From Manduca sexta (taxonomy: Eukaryota; Arthropoda; Insecta; Lepidoptera; Sphingidae): a DNA stretch of 64,000 nt. Below, in pieces: positions 25,048 through 37,925 of the stretch. Position numbers and translations under genes: made by a program. The notes beneath the pieces were generated by a model. The model saw only the letters and a program-made list of their open reading frames with translations, was not told the origin of the DNA and ran no database searches. Numbering within the stretch: position 1 is the stretch's first letter; each line of letters opens with the position of its first letter. The stretch lies in the NCBI RefSeq assembly GCF_014839805.1, contig NC_051120.1, forward strand, positions 5,766,001-5,830,000, read 5' to 3'.

Positions 25048-26369
25048 TTTTGTTTTTTAATATTCTTAATGAAAAATAGAGTTACACCGATTTGTCTCTA
25101 TGTATAATTTTAATTTTCGTAGCACTATTTACACAAAACACAATCTTTTGTTAAGTGAACTAAACAAAAGCATATTTATATTTCACTTGCATTTTTTGCA
25201 TTTTGGATAAATATTTAAATCCAATTAAATATTCTTATCCATTCCATCGCTCTCAAGACACCAAAACTGACTGTAAATTTATATAAAATCATAAGCAAGT
25301 CATGTTAAAGTGGATTGTTCTTAATAACTTAGTACCTAAATGCGTATTTATTTCCTCCAAGCCGTTTAAAGTCCACGATTTGTTCTCTAAAATCTATAAA
25401 TTACTGCTTTGCGTATTTAATACAAATCGCAACCAATCACAAATCATAATTATCTTCAAGCTTCACAGACAGACGATGGCCAGAGGCTAATGTCTTTGCT
25501 ATAACGAAGCTTGTTGATTTATTGCGATGAACGATTCGCACTCTTGCGTTTTATGCGTGAAAAATAAGTGCATTTATTATTTATATATGATATTCCAATT
25601 GAATATGAAACGACGTGTCTTGTAAATAAAATATTGATATTGGATGCAATGATAAAGTGGTATAGAAATTTACGTTGATTTAGCTACTGTCTTCTTGCAG
25701 AAATGTGGTCGAAATATTAAAATACACGTGTTGCCTTTACATCTAAATATAATTGATATTCTAAATTTACATTAGATAATTGCTCCATATTTGAAATCAA
25801 CTTTCTTCCTCCCTAAAAAACATTTTACAATCATAATTTTTTATTCAACTTCCATTTTTATTAGTCATCGTTAACTATATTCGCTCACTGAAGAAACCAA
25901 ATAAGCGGCAGTTGAAACTCTTCGACCTCACACGTCACATCAAATCTCCTTTTTTTACCAATAAAACATGCAATAAAATTTCATTATGTTCAACGTAACA
26001 TGCGGTAATCGGCCTCTGGTTCACTTGTATAACACAGTTCAGTTTCGTCAGTCTGTTTGGCGTTATTGTCTATAAGTAGAATCGATTTGCCGTGCGTGTC
26101 TATTGCACACAACTTGTAATGATAAATACCTGTACAGTAATCAATCACACGCCACTTCCAATGATTTCAGTTTCAACATCACTATCGCAGTACTTGAGGA
26201 AATGGGCTTTATTCTGGTAGCTTCACTGCTACCATTTTTATCTATAAGATGAATAGGCCCGCTCTGTTACAACGGAACTGCTGTGTCACCAATGATATTA
26301 TCTGTTAGTCTTGCAGAGGTTGTGTCAAATGTACCTTAGACCCAGATGCCATTCTCCAGCCCAGAAATT

Positions 26370-26526
26370 TTTAAACTGCTGAATGAAGAGGCAAACAAGC
26401 AGCTCGCCATACTGTCTTACGTGCCCTTAATAGTAAAAACGATACTAACCTTTACAGTACAAAGGAGGTCCTTACTTCTTATGTGAAAGAAGGTTTTACC
26501 AAGGGCCGGCAAGACATCAAATCTTA
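26370..26526 (+). pseudogene. Decayed coding-like patch, unrecognised
   Basis: One frame reads GKQAARHTVLRALNSKNDTN, then LYSTKEVLTSYVKEGFTKG, before a stop. It is bounded upstream by another stop and seems to continue in a shifted frame both before and after. It looks like a degraded transposable-element or retrogene piece, but I cannot name the family. Confidence 0.3.
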
Positions 26527-27869
26527 ATGCCTAAAAAATTGCATGAGCTGCGGTTTCCTCCAAACCGGACAAAATAGTGCTTTATATATTGTAGGCCATT
26601 GCTTAGCGACTAAGTTAAACAAATTAAACGGTATCATCCCCACTCTGACGCATTCTTACATGGATATTATGATAGATTAATATCTAAAAAGTAACTTCCT
26701 TTTCGAGCCTAAAGAATTAGGTAAAGCTACATGAAGTTTTGTTATTACACTTTCAGATTCTTTAATACAAAGAAAGATGTTTCCAATTAGTTAATTTAAA
26801 TGATGTCGCAGATGCTAAATTTACATATTTTATTGCGTTAACATAAATTCCAATACATAAATATATGTATAAAGTAGCAGCAGGTTTTCTTATCATTAGC
26901 AAATAATTTGATTTTTATCATATATATCGTACAATCACCGAATAAATCACCATGAACGGATAAAGAAACAAGAATTTTATTATGATCACATAAAATAAGA
27001 CCATTTAAATCTTGTTATTCTTTACGATTGGTTTACAACTTTCTAATAAACAAAGTGTAACAACGAAAATATCGGAGCACTCGAATGAATAATAAATCGT
27101 CATACGTATTGAATGTATTATGGAAGAATAGTGTCTGATTCGCTCCATTTGCCATCTATTTATCTATGGATTATAGGAGTATTGTCGAATCGATCGTAAA
27201 TCATTATCTTCTTAGCCTCGGAAGTAGGTGAATGTGCGATTGTTACTATATCAATTTTAATGAGCTCACTTCTATACGTGTTTGTATCATGAATAATTGT
27301 TTAATAGAAAATGTTACTTCTTAGAGTAGGTAGTTAAAAAAGCAAAATAATAAGCATATTCTTTTTTATGTTTTATATTTGTAATATTTAGTATATGTAT
27401 ATTATTATATTTTTGTTCAATATTGTGTATTATGTGTTTATTTTATTATTATAAACAAATATATTATACAATGTTAATTAAAATTAATCTATATTTCTTT
27501 GCTCGTATCAGTGGACACGCGTTTATTAAATTTCAAATCATTTCCAATCCATCCAAAGGTATAGTCCGTAAGCAATCGCGAAACGCGTTAAGCACACCAA
27601 TCGTACTGTGTTATTATATTAGTTTTATTTTATGTTTATACATTACCTTTAGTGTACAATAAAGTGTTAATAAATAAATAATATCAGTATATAACAGTTA
27701 GTTCAGTCACCACAAATTCGCAACGGAAGTGCCCAGACAAGATTAGTGGAAAAGTAAGAGTGGGGTAGGGATAGTGTGGAACTACACACGCGTAGATTAA
27801 CGATTGCTGTTTACAACAACAACGCACTCTTGTAGCACTTTAATGCGCTGTTTCAGCTTGTTGTTCTGT

Positions 27870-27970
27870 TCGATTGTCTTCGGCGGGCGGTGGGGGAGAC
27901 GGGGCTGGATAGAGTCGGGGTCAGCGACCTGATTGCGCCCGCGCATTGTTCCGCGAATGCATCCGCACTC
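27870..27970. other. GC-rich island with G runs
   Basis: The block 'cggcgggcggtgggggagac' followed by 'ggggctggatagagtcgggg' has several runs of three or more G, unlike the surrounding DNA. A promoter/enhancer role or a G-quadruplex is possible; no gene is read from it. Confidence 0.4.
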
Positions 27971-28834
27971 TCAACTCACGGAAGCGGGAGTGCATAGATC
28001 ATGCTTAGCGTGGATCGGACACAATGAGATGATCAATTATGATAATTGATTATTGACTTCTTTTAAGTTTTAAGTATGTAATTCGTTATATCATAATAAA
28101 GCTTTATGAGCTTAGCATACAAAAGATAACTCATATTCGTGTAATACTTTGGACTCTTATTTTATTTTTGTGATTGAAATAATCTGAACAATATATATTA
28201 TAAAAAAAGACATTCATATTTTAAAATCAATAAAAGACTTGATACACATATACCTCGGAGTGAATTCACAAGGATACCATCGTGGATAATCCAAAACTAA
28301 ATAAGAATTAAACACCTACTCTATTAATAGGTTGTCGATCCTACAGCATTGAGGTAAGGATCCTGTTCGTATTACTAGTTAACAAATAAATAAATATGAG
28401 GATTACAAGCACAGAACCTGTCAACATGTTGCCGAGAAAAACCATTCTATCAGTTGCTCCAACATCTGAACTTGCGGCGACTTATTTTTATTTAGCCACT
28501 AAAAATCCTTGTTTTCCCATCCAAAAACCAACGACTCCGGGCTATTTCCCCATCTGTTAGAGCCGTTGCTATTCGTGGCGCAAACAAAACTAGTTCAGCT
28601 GTCTTACACGAAATACGACGCGGCCGATGCATTTCGATGATGCGCGCTTCACTCAACGCTCAATTTGTGCCGCTAATTACCCAAATGTAATGTGTTTATG
28701 TACTATATTTATTGCTTTCTGATAGTTATTATAAAATATTGTTGCTCTCTTAATGCAAGGGTTGTAGAGCCAGTCTAACTGCTGAATCAGTTGAGCTATA
28801 CTTACCTTTTCTTTGTGGGAATCTGTTTGATTTG

Positions 28835-29065
28835 TATCACACACATCACGCCTTTATCCCAAAAGAGGTAAGCAAAGATGGAACCAAGGTTCGTCACGTA
28901 AGTTCCATTCCATGATATGGTAGGAAGCGAACTTGTCGACATATCGGGCTCAAATTCCAAAGTCCGAATTGAGACTGGGGAAAAACCCAATAGCACTTTG
29001 CCTAGCTAAAGATTCGAACCCGGACTACACTGCAATGTACAATGCACGCAAAATAATTAAGCCAT
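28835..29065 (-). repeat. tRNA-derived SINE (family B), minus strand
   Basis: On the minus strand the B box ggttcgaatc lies at 29011-29020, and the head lies toward 29065. The body contains 'cagtctcaattcggactttg', 'tttgagcccgatatgtcgac', 'tcatggaatggaacttacgt' and ends 'gggataaaggcgtgatgtgt'. The same family is present on the plus strand at 47.4 kb. The 64-codon minus-strand frame here is only the SINE read as protein. Confidence 0.8.
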
Positions 29066-29163
29066 CAAGGTAGGTATCATATCGTTACATATTTCTGCTC
29101 CTTCAAACCAGTACACAACGATGATTTGACTTGCTTGGTAGCAAGAGAAAACAAAGCAATGTT

Positions 29164-29186
29164 AATAAATAAATAAATAAATAAAA
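29164..29186. repeat. (AAAT)n microsatellite
   Basis: About five tandem aaat units. Short simple repeat. Confidence 0.9.
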
Positions 29187-31504
29187 ATACTTATTTGGCA
29201 CAAACTAAATCGATTACAATTACAGGTTTTTTTATTTTGTTTTAAATTATACTACAACAAACACAAATATCATAGACAATTGGCTTAGGAAATAAAACAA
29301 TGTTAAACTAACGACTTCTTAAAATCAAAAAACATCCCTCACTCGCACACGTTAATTAAATCATACATTTGAATGTTTCGTAACTTGTAACCAATTACAT
29401 AGGCACGCACGCTTTTTTTGTTCCCACCATACATTTCCTGTTAAGGTACTTTTCTAAATGGCCCTACAATTTGTACACACGTGATTATAGAATGACAACC
29501 TTTCATTATAAACTGTGGTACATGTACAGTCAGTCACAAAAATAACCAAACACATTTAGAATTATAAATTAATAAAGTAGACATTAAGCGTAACTGAATA
29601 CTTCCTTTTCTAAAGTAAATTAAACACTTCGTAGTTAGCTTCAGTGAAAAAAAATTATTAAGACACAAAAACGTGTATAGACAAATTAAAGTTTCGAATT
29701 TGTTTACTTATTTTTATGACTGACTGTACATACCATTCTCCAAACTATTTCATTTTGTTATTACACTTATATGCGGATGTGGGATACAATACAATATTTT
29801 ATGTATTGCGTACGTTGTATTCATTATTTAGTATCAAACATAATATATTAGCTGTAAGCTTCTGAGAGTAAGTAATGAGCATATTTAAAATTAATGAAGC
29901 TATATCCACGCAATCAAAAAAATAACCAGAGTAAAGATAACATATTGTAGAAATATGTTTTTTTTTCTACGTGTATTATAAGTTTTATAAATAGCTTCAA
30001 AAAATGCGATTAGCGCGCAGTTTTGCCAGCGAAAGCGTCTTAATAAAACAAAAATCACACTGTTAATAAAGTCTTCGCATTCTCCATTGACGCGAAGTTC
30101 ATAAATTTTAACTTTCGCCGCACTGAAAGCTTCCAACCATCGGCCGATGAAAAGCCAAACGCTTCGTATTAATGGACCGCAGCGAATTTATGATGTATTA
30201 TATACGTAAGCTGAAACGTTGTGCGAATATTGTGATTTCAAACGAATCAATCAATGAATACATCACACTTTAACAACAGAATATCAACACGTGAGCTACA
30301 ACTTACAACAAATCGAATCCGTTTTCGAACCGCTTTGTATTCAACGCATACAACCATAATCCCCTATTGTGGATACCTTGAAATACATTGCTATAAAATA
30401 CGTGAAACATTTAATATTTGCAATGAATCACCGCGTATTTAACATCGGAAAGGAAAATACAAAATTGAGAGGAATATTCAAAGAAAATAAAAGGTGAAAG
30501 ATCATTCATCCATAAAATTGTAGGCAAAAATATTTCATCTTAAGAATGCACTTAATAAGGTCGTAACATAACCAAGAAAGTTATTTATTCCGAATGATTG
30601 CAAATGCCGACTGTCGCAAATTGAATTGACCGGAGCTCGGGTCAAAAGAGCATTGAAGCACAATTACCAATGATTTCTTTGCTCTTTATTTTTGTCCGTT
30701 CATCTCGAGATTATCGATGATATCTAACAAGTAGAAATGTTATTTTGCATTTACGTAACTTTTTGAACGCGTTAATGCTTTCCTTATGCCCGTAGCGATA
30801 AACAATGTGAAGCATTATAAATTAATTATTTAGTTGTTTATTACCAAATTCAATTAACAGATCGTAGAAATTTGTTTTGTTACGCTCTTACTCCCTTTTC
30901 TGATCCGTTAATGTATTACATTTTCGTCACACTGCTTTCTAATTGGCCCAAAACTACATCAAACACGATTAAATATACAAGTAGATATATTAATACCACA
31001 ATATTAAAAAACATAATGCCATTTATGAAGTCTAGAAACAATAGACAATCATTTCCTCAATTACAAAGACCAAGTGGCTCCTCCTTGTCATAAAGTAATC
31101 CACTGATTTAACCGAGGATCGTAATCTGTCAATCTATTGTCTAATAGGCATCTCGTTGAATGAAATGGTTCACTTTATGGTCTCTAAAGTGGGCATGGCT
31201 GCCAGTCTGGCACATAATGTCCAGCGCAATAAAATACTCTTTAAATCATTCATACAAATAGTGTGTTCGAATCATATTGTCCTGAATCCTGATTGTTGTT
31301 TGTGTAACGGTATCTTTATAATAGAATTTTAAAATCTATATTTGTGCAATAACATAGTGTATATTGCTGGTGCTCAAGTGCTATTTTTCCGTATGAAACA
31401 TTAACCAAAAATTATGCACCTAATACAAGAAAGTAAACTCGTTAGTAAACTCTAAATAATTAGATAAGTACTGAAATGATGTTAACTAAAATGTAACGAT
31501 CTTA
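29187..31504. other. AT-rich non-coding stretch
   Basis: No gene recognised. The minus-strand frame at 29900-30136 covers a more GC-balanced patch near 30.0-30.15 kb, but I see no known domain or convincing splice sites. Confidence 0.45.
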
Positions 31505-31790
31505 CTTATATTATAAATGTCAAAGTTTGTGTTAATTATTGCATGTTTTGAAATAAACGCAAAAACAGCTAAACTGATTTGGATGGAATTTGGCTCACAA
31601 ATCAATACTAATATATAAATCTAAAGAGTATGGTTGTCTAAACACGCTTGTCTCAGGAACTACAATACTGCTTTTGATTTTTTTCCCCCTAATATGAAAC
31701 TACACTATTCCTTAGTGCTATAGACTACTTTTTAACCCAAAAAAACTTTAACACGCAGGCGGGGCCGCAACAAATGCTTGGAATGACGTA
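31505..31790 (+). repeat. Dispersed repeat family A, copy 3 (composite)
   Basis: It begins with 'tatattataaatgtcaaag' and 'ctaaactgatttggatgga', a motif common in insect dispersed repeats. It then runs into a copy resembling 468-665: 'cacgcttgtctcaggaacta', 'ccttagtgctatagactac' and 'cacgcaggcggggccgc'. It may be two nested or adjacent fragments. Confidence 0.6.
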
Positions 31791-32783
31791 ATTACAAGCT
31801 ACTTGTTAATTGTTATCTGAAAAATTTCACAGTACGTTTTTTACGAGATTTTTTTTTGTCGCGACCGTAACTGCGTGCATAGCCTAGTAGTTGTTAAAGT
31901 TGACTTTTAGAGAATAATATATTGCACATAGAGATGGTACCTAATATCATAATATTTAATAGCTTAATGCCAGCAAAATCTCTAAATCAAAAGCGTTTAA
32001 ATTAAATTGAGTGAAGTATAGCGCACTTAAGACTACCTTTAATCGTTAGTGCATTTAGTATTTACGTCTCTTTAGTCATTTAGATAAAACCTATCTAAAC
32101 ACGGATGTAACATAAACATGATTACTCAACTTCAAAGGAAACCTAAGTCGTTAACCCGAAATATAAATTAATTTAAATGTTTTATGATATTTGTTTCTTT
32201 TGTAATATTAAAGGTAACGACCATTGATGTTTATCTTGACATTAACCCATTGCGAGGATGATAGCCTTTAAAACTTCTGAGCTATGTCCCATATTATGTT
32301 CTTACCTAATATAACTTGTACCCCAAACATAAATTTACGCACTATTGTATAGTTAAAGTGATGGTTTCGACTAAGTAATTTTTTGTATAGAAATTTGAAC
32401 AGCGCCCCGGTGAGCGTATTTGGAACTAAAATACGGCAGCGTGAATTTTACGCGCGTTTAAACTACGAATAGTAGGCAAATCACTTAACCATAGTAATAA
32501 TAATATGTTGTCTCAATCAATAGCCCAGCAACCAGTCCAGCTAGATACCATCCATAGACCCAGTATAATTCCTATCTTTTCTGCAATAGTCCCTGCACCT
32601 TGCAAGCGCTGTCTTTAGCTGTATTTCCTCCATAAGTACAGACAGAGAGAGTACTCGCAAGGTGTATAAACCCAACTAGAGTAATGTATCTTAAAGGGGC
32701 CTCTACGTGTTGGATCCATGTCCCCACGCAAGCCTTCCAAAAGGACCGGCCTTTATGCCGTGATTACCCGCAGGAAAGATACA

Positions 32784-32870
32784 ACATAATAATAATATCT
32801 GCCCTGTATTATATACTTGCCCACTGCTGAACACGGGCCTCCTCTACTACTGAGAACTGAGAGGGATAAC
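32784..32870 (-). repeat. Truncated copy of the (ATT)n-tailed SINE
   Basis: It matches the 3' end of the element at 24.73 kb: the (ATT)n tail, 'gccctgtattatatacttgc', 'ccactgctgaacacgggcct', 'cctctactactgag'. The tRNA head is missing, as in a 5'-truncated retrocopy. It sits in a stretch (32.52-32.78 kb) of otherwise unclassified, less AT-rich sequence. Confidence 0.8.
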
Positions 32871-33646
32871 CATAGTAATGGTAATTTTAAAGTGTATGGA
32901 ATTGACGGTACTCATTTGTTTTTATTATATTGTCAAATACCTATCGAGAATTACGTAAACGTTAATATACTCGATACGAATACTACCCATTTGACTGTAA
33001 ATCTATCGATGTTATAACTACTCTAACAGAACTCTACCTACCTGTCAAAAACCTACCACTCATAAGTCATCGACAAGTCTCATTATCCAAATTTTGCATT
33101 AATGCCCCAACTTTCCAAATAAATATTTTGCATCAAAGTTTATCCCTTAAATTCTTTATTTCCTAGAAAAAAATTACTAAAATCTGAATACTCAGAACAC
33201 TGATTTATAACATTTACTGGTGGTATATTAAATATTGATTTATTCACAAATTCAAATTTTTGCAATTCAATTCCGCTCAACATATCATACTGTCTATCAG
33301 CTATAATTATACGAAAAAATAGATCTCGCGATGATACATAGGCCAAGCCGTCGCCTTAAGCTCTCCGTATATTTATTAACGTTTATCGAAGCCCAGTGAC
33401 ATGGCTGTAAATAACTCCGGCCGATACACCGCCATCCATGAATGTCAATAGTGCTGGATGTCATTGAATTAATGGCAAAATATTGGCGTTTGTGTGATAA
33501 ACACGACGACATTAAGTTACCGACAACGTGCCACTTCTGTTACTGATTGAACACGACATCCTACATGCCCAAAGAATGTCCATGCCTATTTCCATTAAAA
33601 ACTAAAAATGTTTTTTATTATTTATTCTCCTCCTCCTTGCGGACGT

Positions 33647-33678
33647 CAGCATTGAGGACATCGATGTCCTCAATGCTG
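33647..33678. repeat. Perfect 32-base palindrome
   Basis: The sequence cagcattgaggacatc is followed directly by its exact reverse complement, centred on atcgat. It lies in 'ctcctcctccttgcggacgt ... gggtcgtgac', which I have seen as the core of a dispersed lepidopteran repeat; that recollection is not checked. No loop, so it would form a cruciform rather than a hairpin. Confidence 0.85.
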
Positions 33679-35306
33679 AGGGTCGTGACCCCCTACACGG
33701 ATCACTTTCTTCCGGACTATACTGCGCCAAACTACACACGTTTTCATTTATACACGTTCATAAAAAGGAAGCTATGACTGTTTACAGAATTTAATGATCA
33801 TCTATCGGCATAATGATCTTTTAATCTGTCACGTATTAAAGCAAAGCAACTTCAAATCCAATTAAAAACGTCAACCTAACCTTGCCAACATAATTTCCAC
33901 GAGACCTCTTCGAAAAAAAAATATTATTTCAAGTGCCATCCGTTTCCAAATCGTGTGTGGAAAAGTGCTAACCAGATTATGTGCCAAGTTAAACTGCTCA
34001 CGAAACCAGCGGGTGGCAGCGAGCCCGTCGCACTCTCACGGGAAAAGCGCGTGCCAACCACATAAATACATCTCCGTCAAACGTTCCTGTCATAAGTTAG
34101 TTCACTACCCACTTACATAGGGCGCGAGGGATGCCCTAAACCCCTACTGTATTAATCCTTATAATCAAGCTGCGATTGTCTAGACTTCTCTTAAATAACT
34201 GAATGTCGAAATCAATGAACTACGAATATGATCAAACTGAAGAATATAATTCAATGGTAATATATAATAATGCAATTATCATGTTTCTTTCATGTATGAC
34301 ATCGACATCGAAGTTGAAAATGTTCTTCTAATATATTTTCAGAATTTACTCTAATTTCAACAATAAAATTACCGATATTAAATAATGCATTATTCAAATT
34401 TAATCAAAATTAATAGTTCCACCAACCCTAATGACAAAAGTTATAATTTATAATCGAGAATGCAATTAGTTTCATTTATCATAAACTTATTACTCAAGAT
34501 GGACAGTAAATAAGACGGATTTCGTTCCACAAACAGTACGTGGTAACGGCGAACGCACTGTTGCCAATTTATTTTATGTAGCTATGTATTACTTGTAGCT
34601 TAGCATTAGCGTCTTTCTGGACCCAATTTCTAGTGTACCTTTTTATTCAAAACACACTGTAGCTTAATGTTACATCACTCTTAAAATAATCGAATTAAGT
34701 ACCTTTTGAAGTTATTTTGAAATTGGTTCCAAAAACTTTCCAAAAAGTCTTGACTTAGAATTCGGTTATAAGTAATTAAACTAAACCTTTTGGGATTAAG
34801 GAAGTAAAATAATATGGTCATAAGTTTTATAATAAATCACACATTGAAAATAGAAATATTTATTTACCCATTCTAAAACGGAAAGTGTTTGGAGGAATCC
34901 GGTTTTATTAACTTCAACAGTTTTAGTGTTAAAACACAGTCGAAATTCCGTTGCGTTTTCCTGCTCGATACATTTACGCCCGAAATTAATAACCAATCCT
35001 AATCCAATGTATGCCATCTAAGATTGATAATTCATTCGTTTTTATGGATAAAGCATGCCAATAACCAATCCATAGATTGAGTAAGCTATCAATAACAATA
35101 ATCGATCTTTGAGAGGACGGATTACAGATCATAGATTACCCTCTGTTTGAAAATGACAGTTTACGCTTGCCAATACTCTATCTACCCGTTTTGACATTTG
35201 GTTTGATTGTTGTAAACAATCGCATTTTCCAATCGGACCAATTCCTCAGTTTACTCCATATGTTTTGAATATCGCTTACACTGATTTTAAGGGAAACGAA
35301 AAGGCA

Positions 35307-35942
35307 ATGGAAATATCCATATTCTCTAGTGACAGTGACGACAGTGATTTGGAGGGACTAGCGATACTGATAGCGAAACTGAAAGTCGCGCTTCATCACG
35401 GGTAATGAAAAGAGTTAACTACATGCAGACCCTGGATGAGTTTGATTTCACGTTTAGATTAGGCTTTCGAAATCTGCTTGCCAATCAGTGTTAGTTAAAC
35501 TGATCTCGTATATTCGTGTTACTTCTATGTACAAGGTAAATAATTTTTGACATTATTTACAAAAAAATACCGTACCTACCGAACTATTAGATAGGTGCTA
35601 ACAAGGGGCAATTGCATCGTTTTTTCAGGAACTATGGTGTTTCTCCATTCCATCAACTTATGCTGTGGAATAGGAAATATTTATATTATCTTTTTCAGGA
35701 CATTTGGTACATGGAAACGTCGCTTCCCTGTGATTGCATTGACGTTGCGTTTATCTTTACCTAAAGTTCAAACAATAATAATTGCAACTGCAGTTTTGCA
35801 CAATATTTGTCGGAATCACAGGCTAGAGGAAATTCCAACCGAAGTGGAGTTATCAACTGCTGATATTATTAATTATGAAAACAATATAGAGAATCAAGAT
35901 GGTGGAGAAAGAACAGCATTAACAAATAACTTCTTTACTTAG
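35307..35942 (+). pseudogene. Broken PIF/Harbinger-type transposase (HARBI1-like)
   Basis: PIF/Harbinger transposases are DDE-type nucleases that move class II elements. The N-terminal remnant starts at the ATG at 35307 with an acidic/serine start (MEISIFSSDSDDSD). After a frameshift near 35362 it continues as MKRVNYMQTLDEFDFTFR, then stops. The C-terminal remnant (about 35690-35942) reads FGTWKRRFPVIALTLRL, then VQTIIIATAVLHNICRNH, the conserved end of these transposases. The central part with most catalytic residues is missing. It is dead: deleted and frameshifted. Terminal repeats were not found. Confidence 0.8.
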
Positions 35943-36087
35943 TAAAAATAAAAATACCTTTACAATCACTGCTATTTATTTTATTGCTTATCTACATTTG
36001 TATTTCAAAATAATAATTACAAATTAACATAGTTTTATTAGTTGAGAGTTAAAACATAGAAACAGGCAAAATTTCTATACATTATCT

Positions 36088-36345
36088 ATACTATTATATA
36101 AAGCTGAAGAGTATGTTCGTTTGAACGCGCTGGTCTCAGGAACTTCCGGTTCGAATTGAAAAATTCTTGTAGTGTTGGATAGCCCATTTATTGAGGATGG
36201 CTATTATAGGGTATATGTATATCATCACACTATGACCAATGGGACCAAAAACGGCTAAAATTGATTACTTTTGAGAGCTTTCGTTGCGTGCGCTGCATAA
36301 ACGGTGTAAGTTATGCAACAATTATGTATAACGGAATTGTAATTT
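36088..36345 (+). repeat. Dispersed repeat family A, copy 4
   Basis: It starts ctatactattatataaagct, then 'gaacgcgctggtctcaggaa', 'atcatcacactatgaccaat' and 'cgctgcataaacggtgtaag'. It lies just after the Harbinger relic. The plus-strand frame at 36261-36473 is a by-product of the repeat. Confidence 0.8.
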
Positions 36346-37159
36346 GTTCAATAACACTGGATAATGTGTACAGAGTCCAATTATTATTATATGGCACCGA
36401 GTTTACTGCGTACTTCATACTAAAAACTAAATCCTTTAAAGATTTATTAATATATTATGAACAATGTTATTAAACTTCAGTGTCAAAATATGTTAGCAAC
36501 CACATTACTCACGTTCCATTTTGAAACTAATTAAAAAGTTTGTATCTTAAATATGACATGTACTAATTATTAATTATTCCTTTGGAGGGCTAAAATACAT
36601 AAAATATTTTTTTATTACTGCAAGTCTTATTTTTTGCAATTAGGCAAATATTGAAACGAATAGTTTGTATGGAAAATACAAAAAGTATTTTTTTTACGAA
36701 TGGATTATTCTGCATAAAATGGAATGGTCAGGGAGGGAACGCATCTGGAAAGGACTGCCAGCGATCTATCGTTGAAGGCAAGCAAGGATAGGCGAGTTAA
36801 GATATTGGCATGCCGGTAGGAGAGCAATCGAAAGATAGTCGGCAATCTAAGATAGGTTTCAGTCTTGGATAGTAGATACATTATTAATTTCGGGCGTTAA
36901 GGTACTATCTAACTTACTGACAGATCGCATACTTCATAAGCTATTAATAGTTAATTGACGAATAAACGTCGAACTAAAAGGCCTGTTAATCCGGATTCAT
37001 GGTTCCGCCGTTTAGCTAATTGAGCTAATTATATTTTATTTCATCTAGGCAAGAGTTTACACTGCTACTTAACCACTCCTTTTTCTTTAGTAAGTTGATA
37101 ATATATCCTTTCATCAACGTTAATAAAAAAAAACTGTTTCTACCGCTTGTTATGACGAA
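36346..37159. other. Non-coding stretch with a G-rich patch
   Basis: No gene. 36720-36860 is richer in purines ('ggtcagggagggaacgcatc') than its surroundings; unclassified. Confidence 0.4.
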
Positions 37160-37430
37160 ATGTTTTTTTTTTTCTATGGGCACAACATAGTGAAACCACT
37201 GCACCTGATGATAAGTGGTGTGCGGTCCAATAGAATGTCGAATGACGAGAGACGGTTATCCCTTGGCAATCAACACAATTATATCGGCCTGTTAGGAACT
37301 GGATATACATAGGCAGATCCTGGAACGCGACATACTTACGTGGGCTCCTATGGCGGGTTTTAACACCTTGTATACGGTAGTCGCTATCTGCGCGTACATA
37401 AAACACATCCTACCACCAGCAAATGTCTGT
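37160..37430 (+). repeat. Dispersed repeat family F, copy 2
   Basis: The same block order as the 16.26-kb copy, including 'tggaacgcgacatacttacg', 'tatggcgggttttaacacct' and 'acggtagtcgctatctgcg'. The minus-strand frame at 37140-37406 is the repeat read as protein. Confidence 0.75.
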
Positions 37431-37854
37431 TGCTAGTATACACATCAGACTATTATTTGTATGTATGTTACGACTACCCTGTCGTAATTTACATAGAAGT
37501 ATGATACTAAAATACTAAAATAATAATACTTAATTACAATATCTCACGGTTCCAAAACAAAATTAACATTCATTTGGTTATAGGACAACAGATACTTCGA
37601 ATCTCTTGGACTCTGTGTAAATACTTGTCTACAAACAAAAGAATAAATGATTTTGAGGAAGAATTAGTTCCCTTAAATCGTTAAATCAGGTGAAAGGCAT
37701 AAAATGCGGTACATTCCAACCACGGTCAGAATAAAAATTATTAGCATGAAAGAAATCTAATCTTGAAGAAAGTGAGCATATCCATCACTGATGAAAATAT
37801 CGATAAACAAGAGCTACTACAAACTATTGCTACCTTGACAGTGTCGGGCTATTT

Positions 37855-37925
37855 ATCTCGGGGCATTCGTGACGTCACGCGCGCAGCGTGAAACAAGTGC
37901 GCTGGTCGCCCCACGCTAAACACTT
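37855..37925. promoter_or_regulatory. GC-rich block with a CRE palindrome
   Basis: A perfect tgacgtca (37870-37877) is the consensus site for CREB/ATF bZIP factors. It is embedded in 'cgcgcgcagcgtg' and 'gcgctggtcgccccacgct', in an otherwise AT-rich region. That an enhancer or promoter sits here is inference; no gene start is visible nearby. Confidence 0.35.

Larger units (their letters stand above)
25048..28834. other. AT-rich non-coding stretch
   Basis: No intact gene. It contains a decayed coding-like patch at 26.2-26.5 kb and a GC-rich block at 27.87-27.97 kb. Open frames at 25302-25490 and 27423-27662 (plus) look like chance. Confidence 0.45.
31791..35306. other. AT-rich non-coding stretch with a SINE fragment
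   Basis: No gene recognised. Besides the SINE fragment at 32.78 kb and the palindrome at 33.65 kb, a GC-richer block at 34.01-34.06 kb ('ccagcgggtggcagcgagcc') stands out. Confidence 0.45.
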
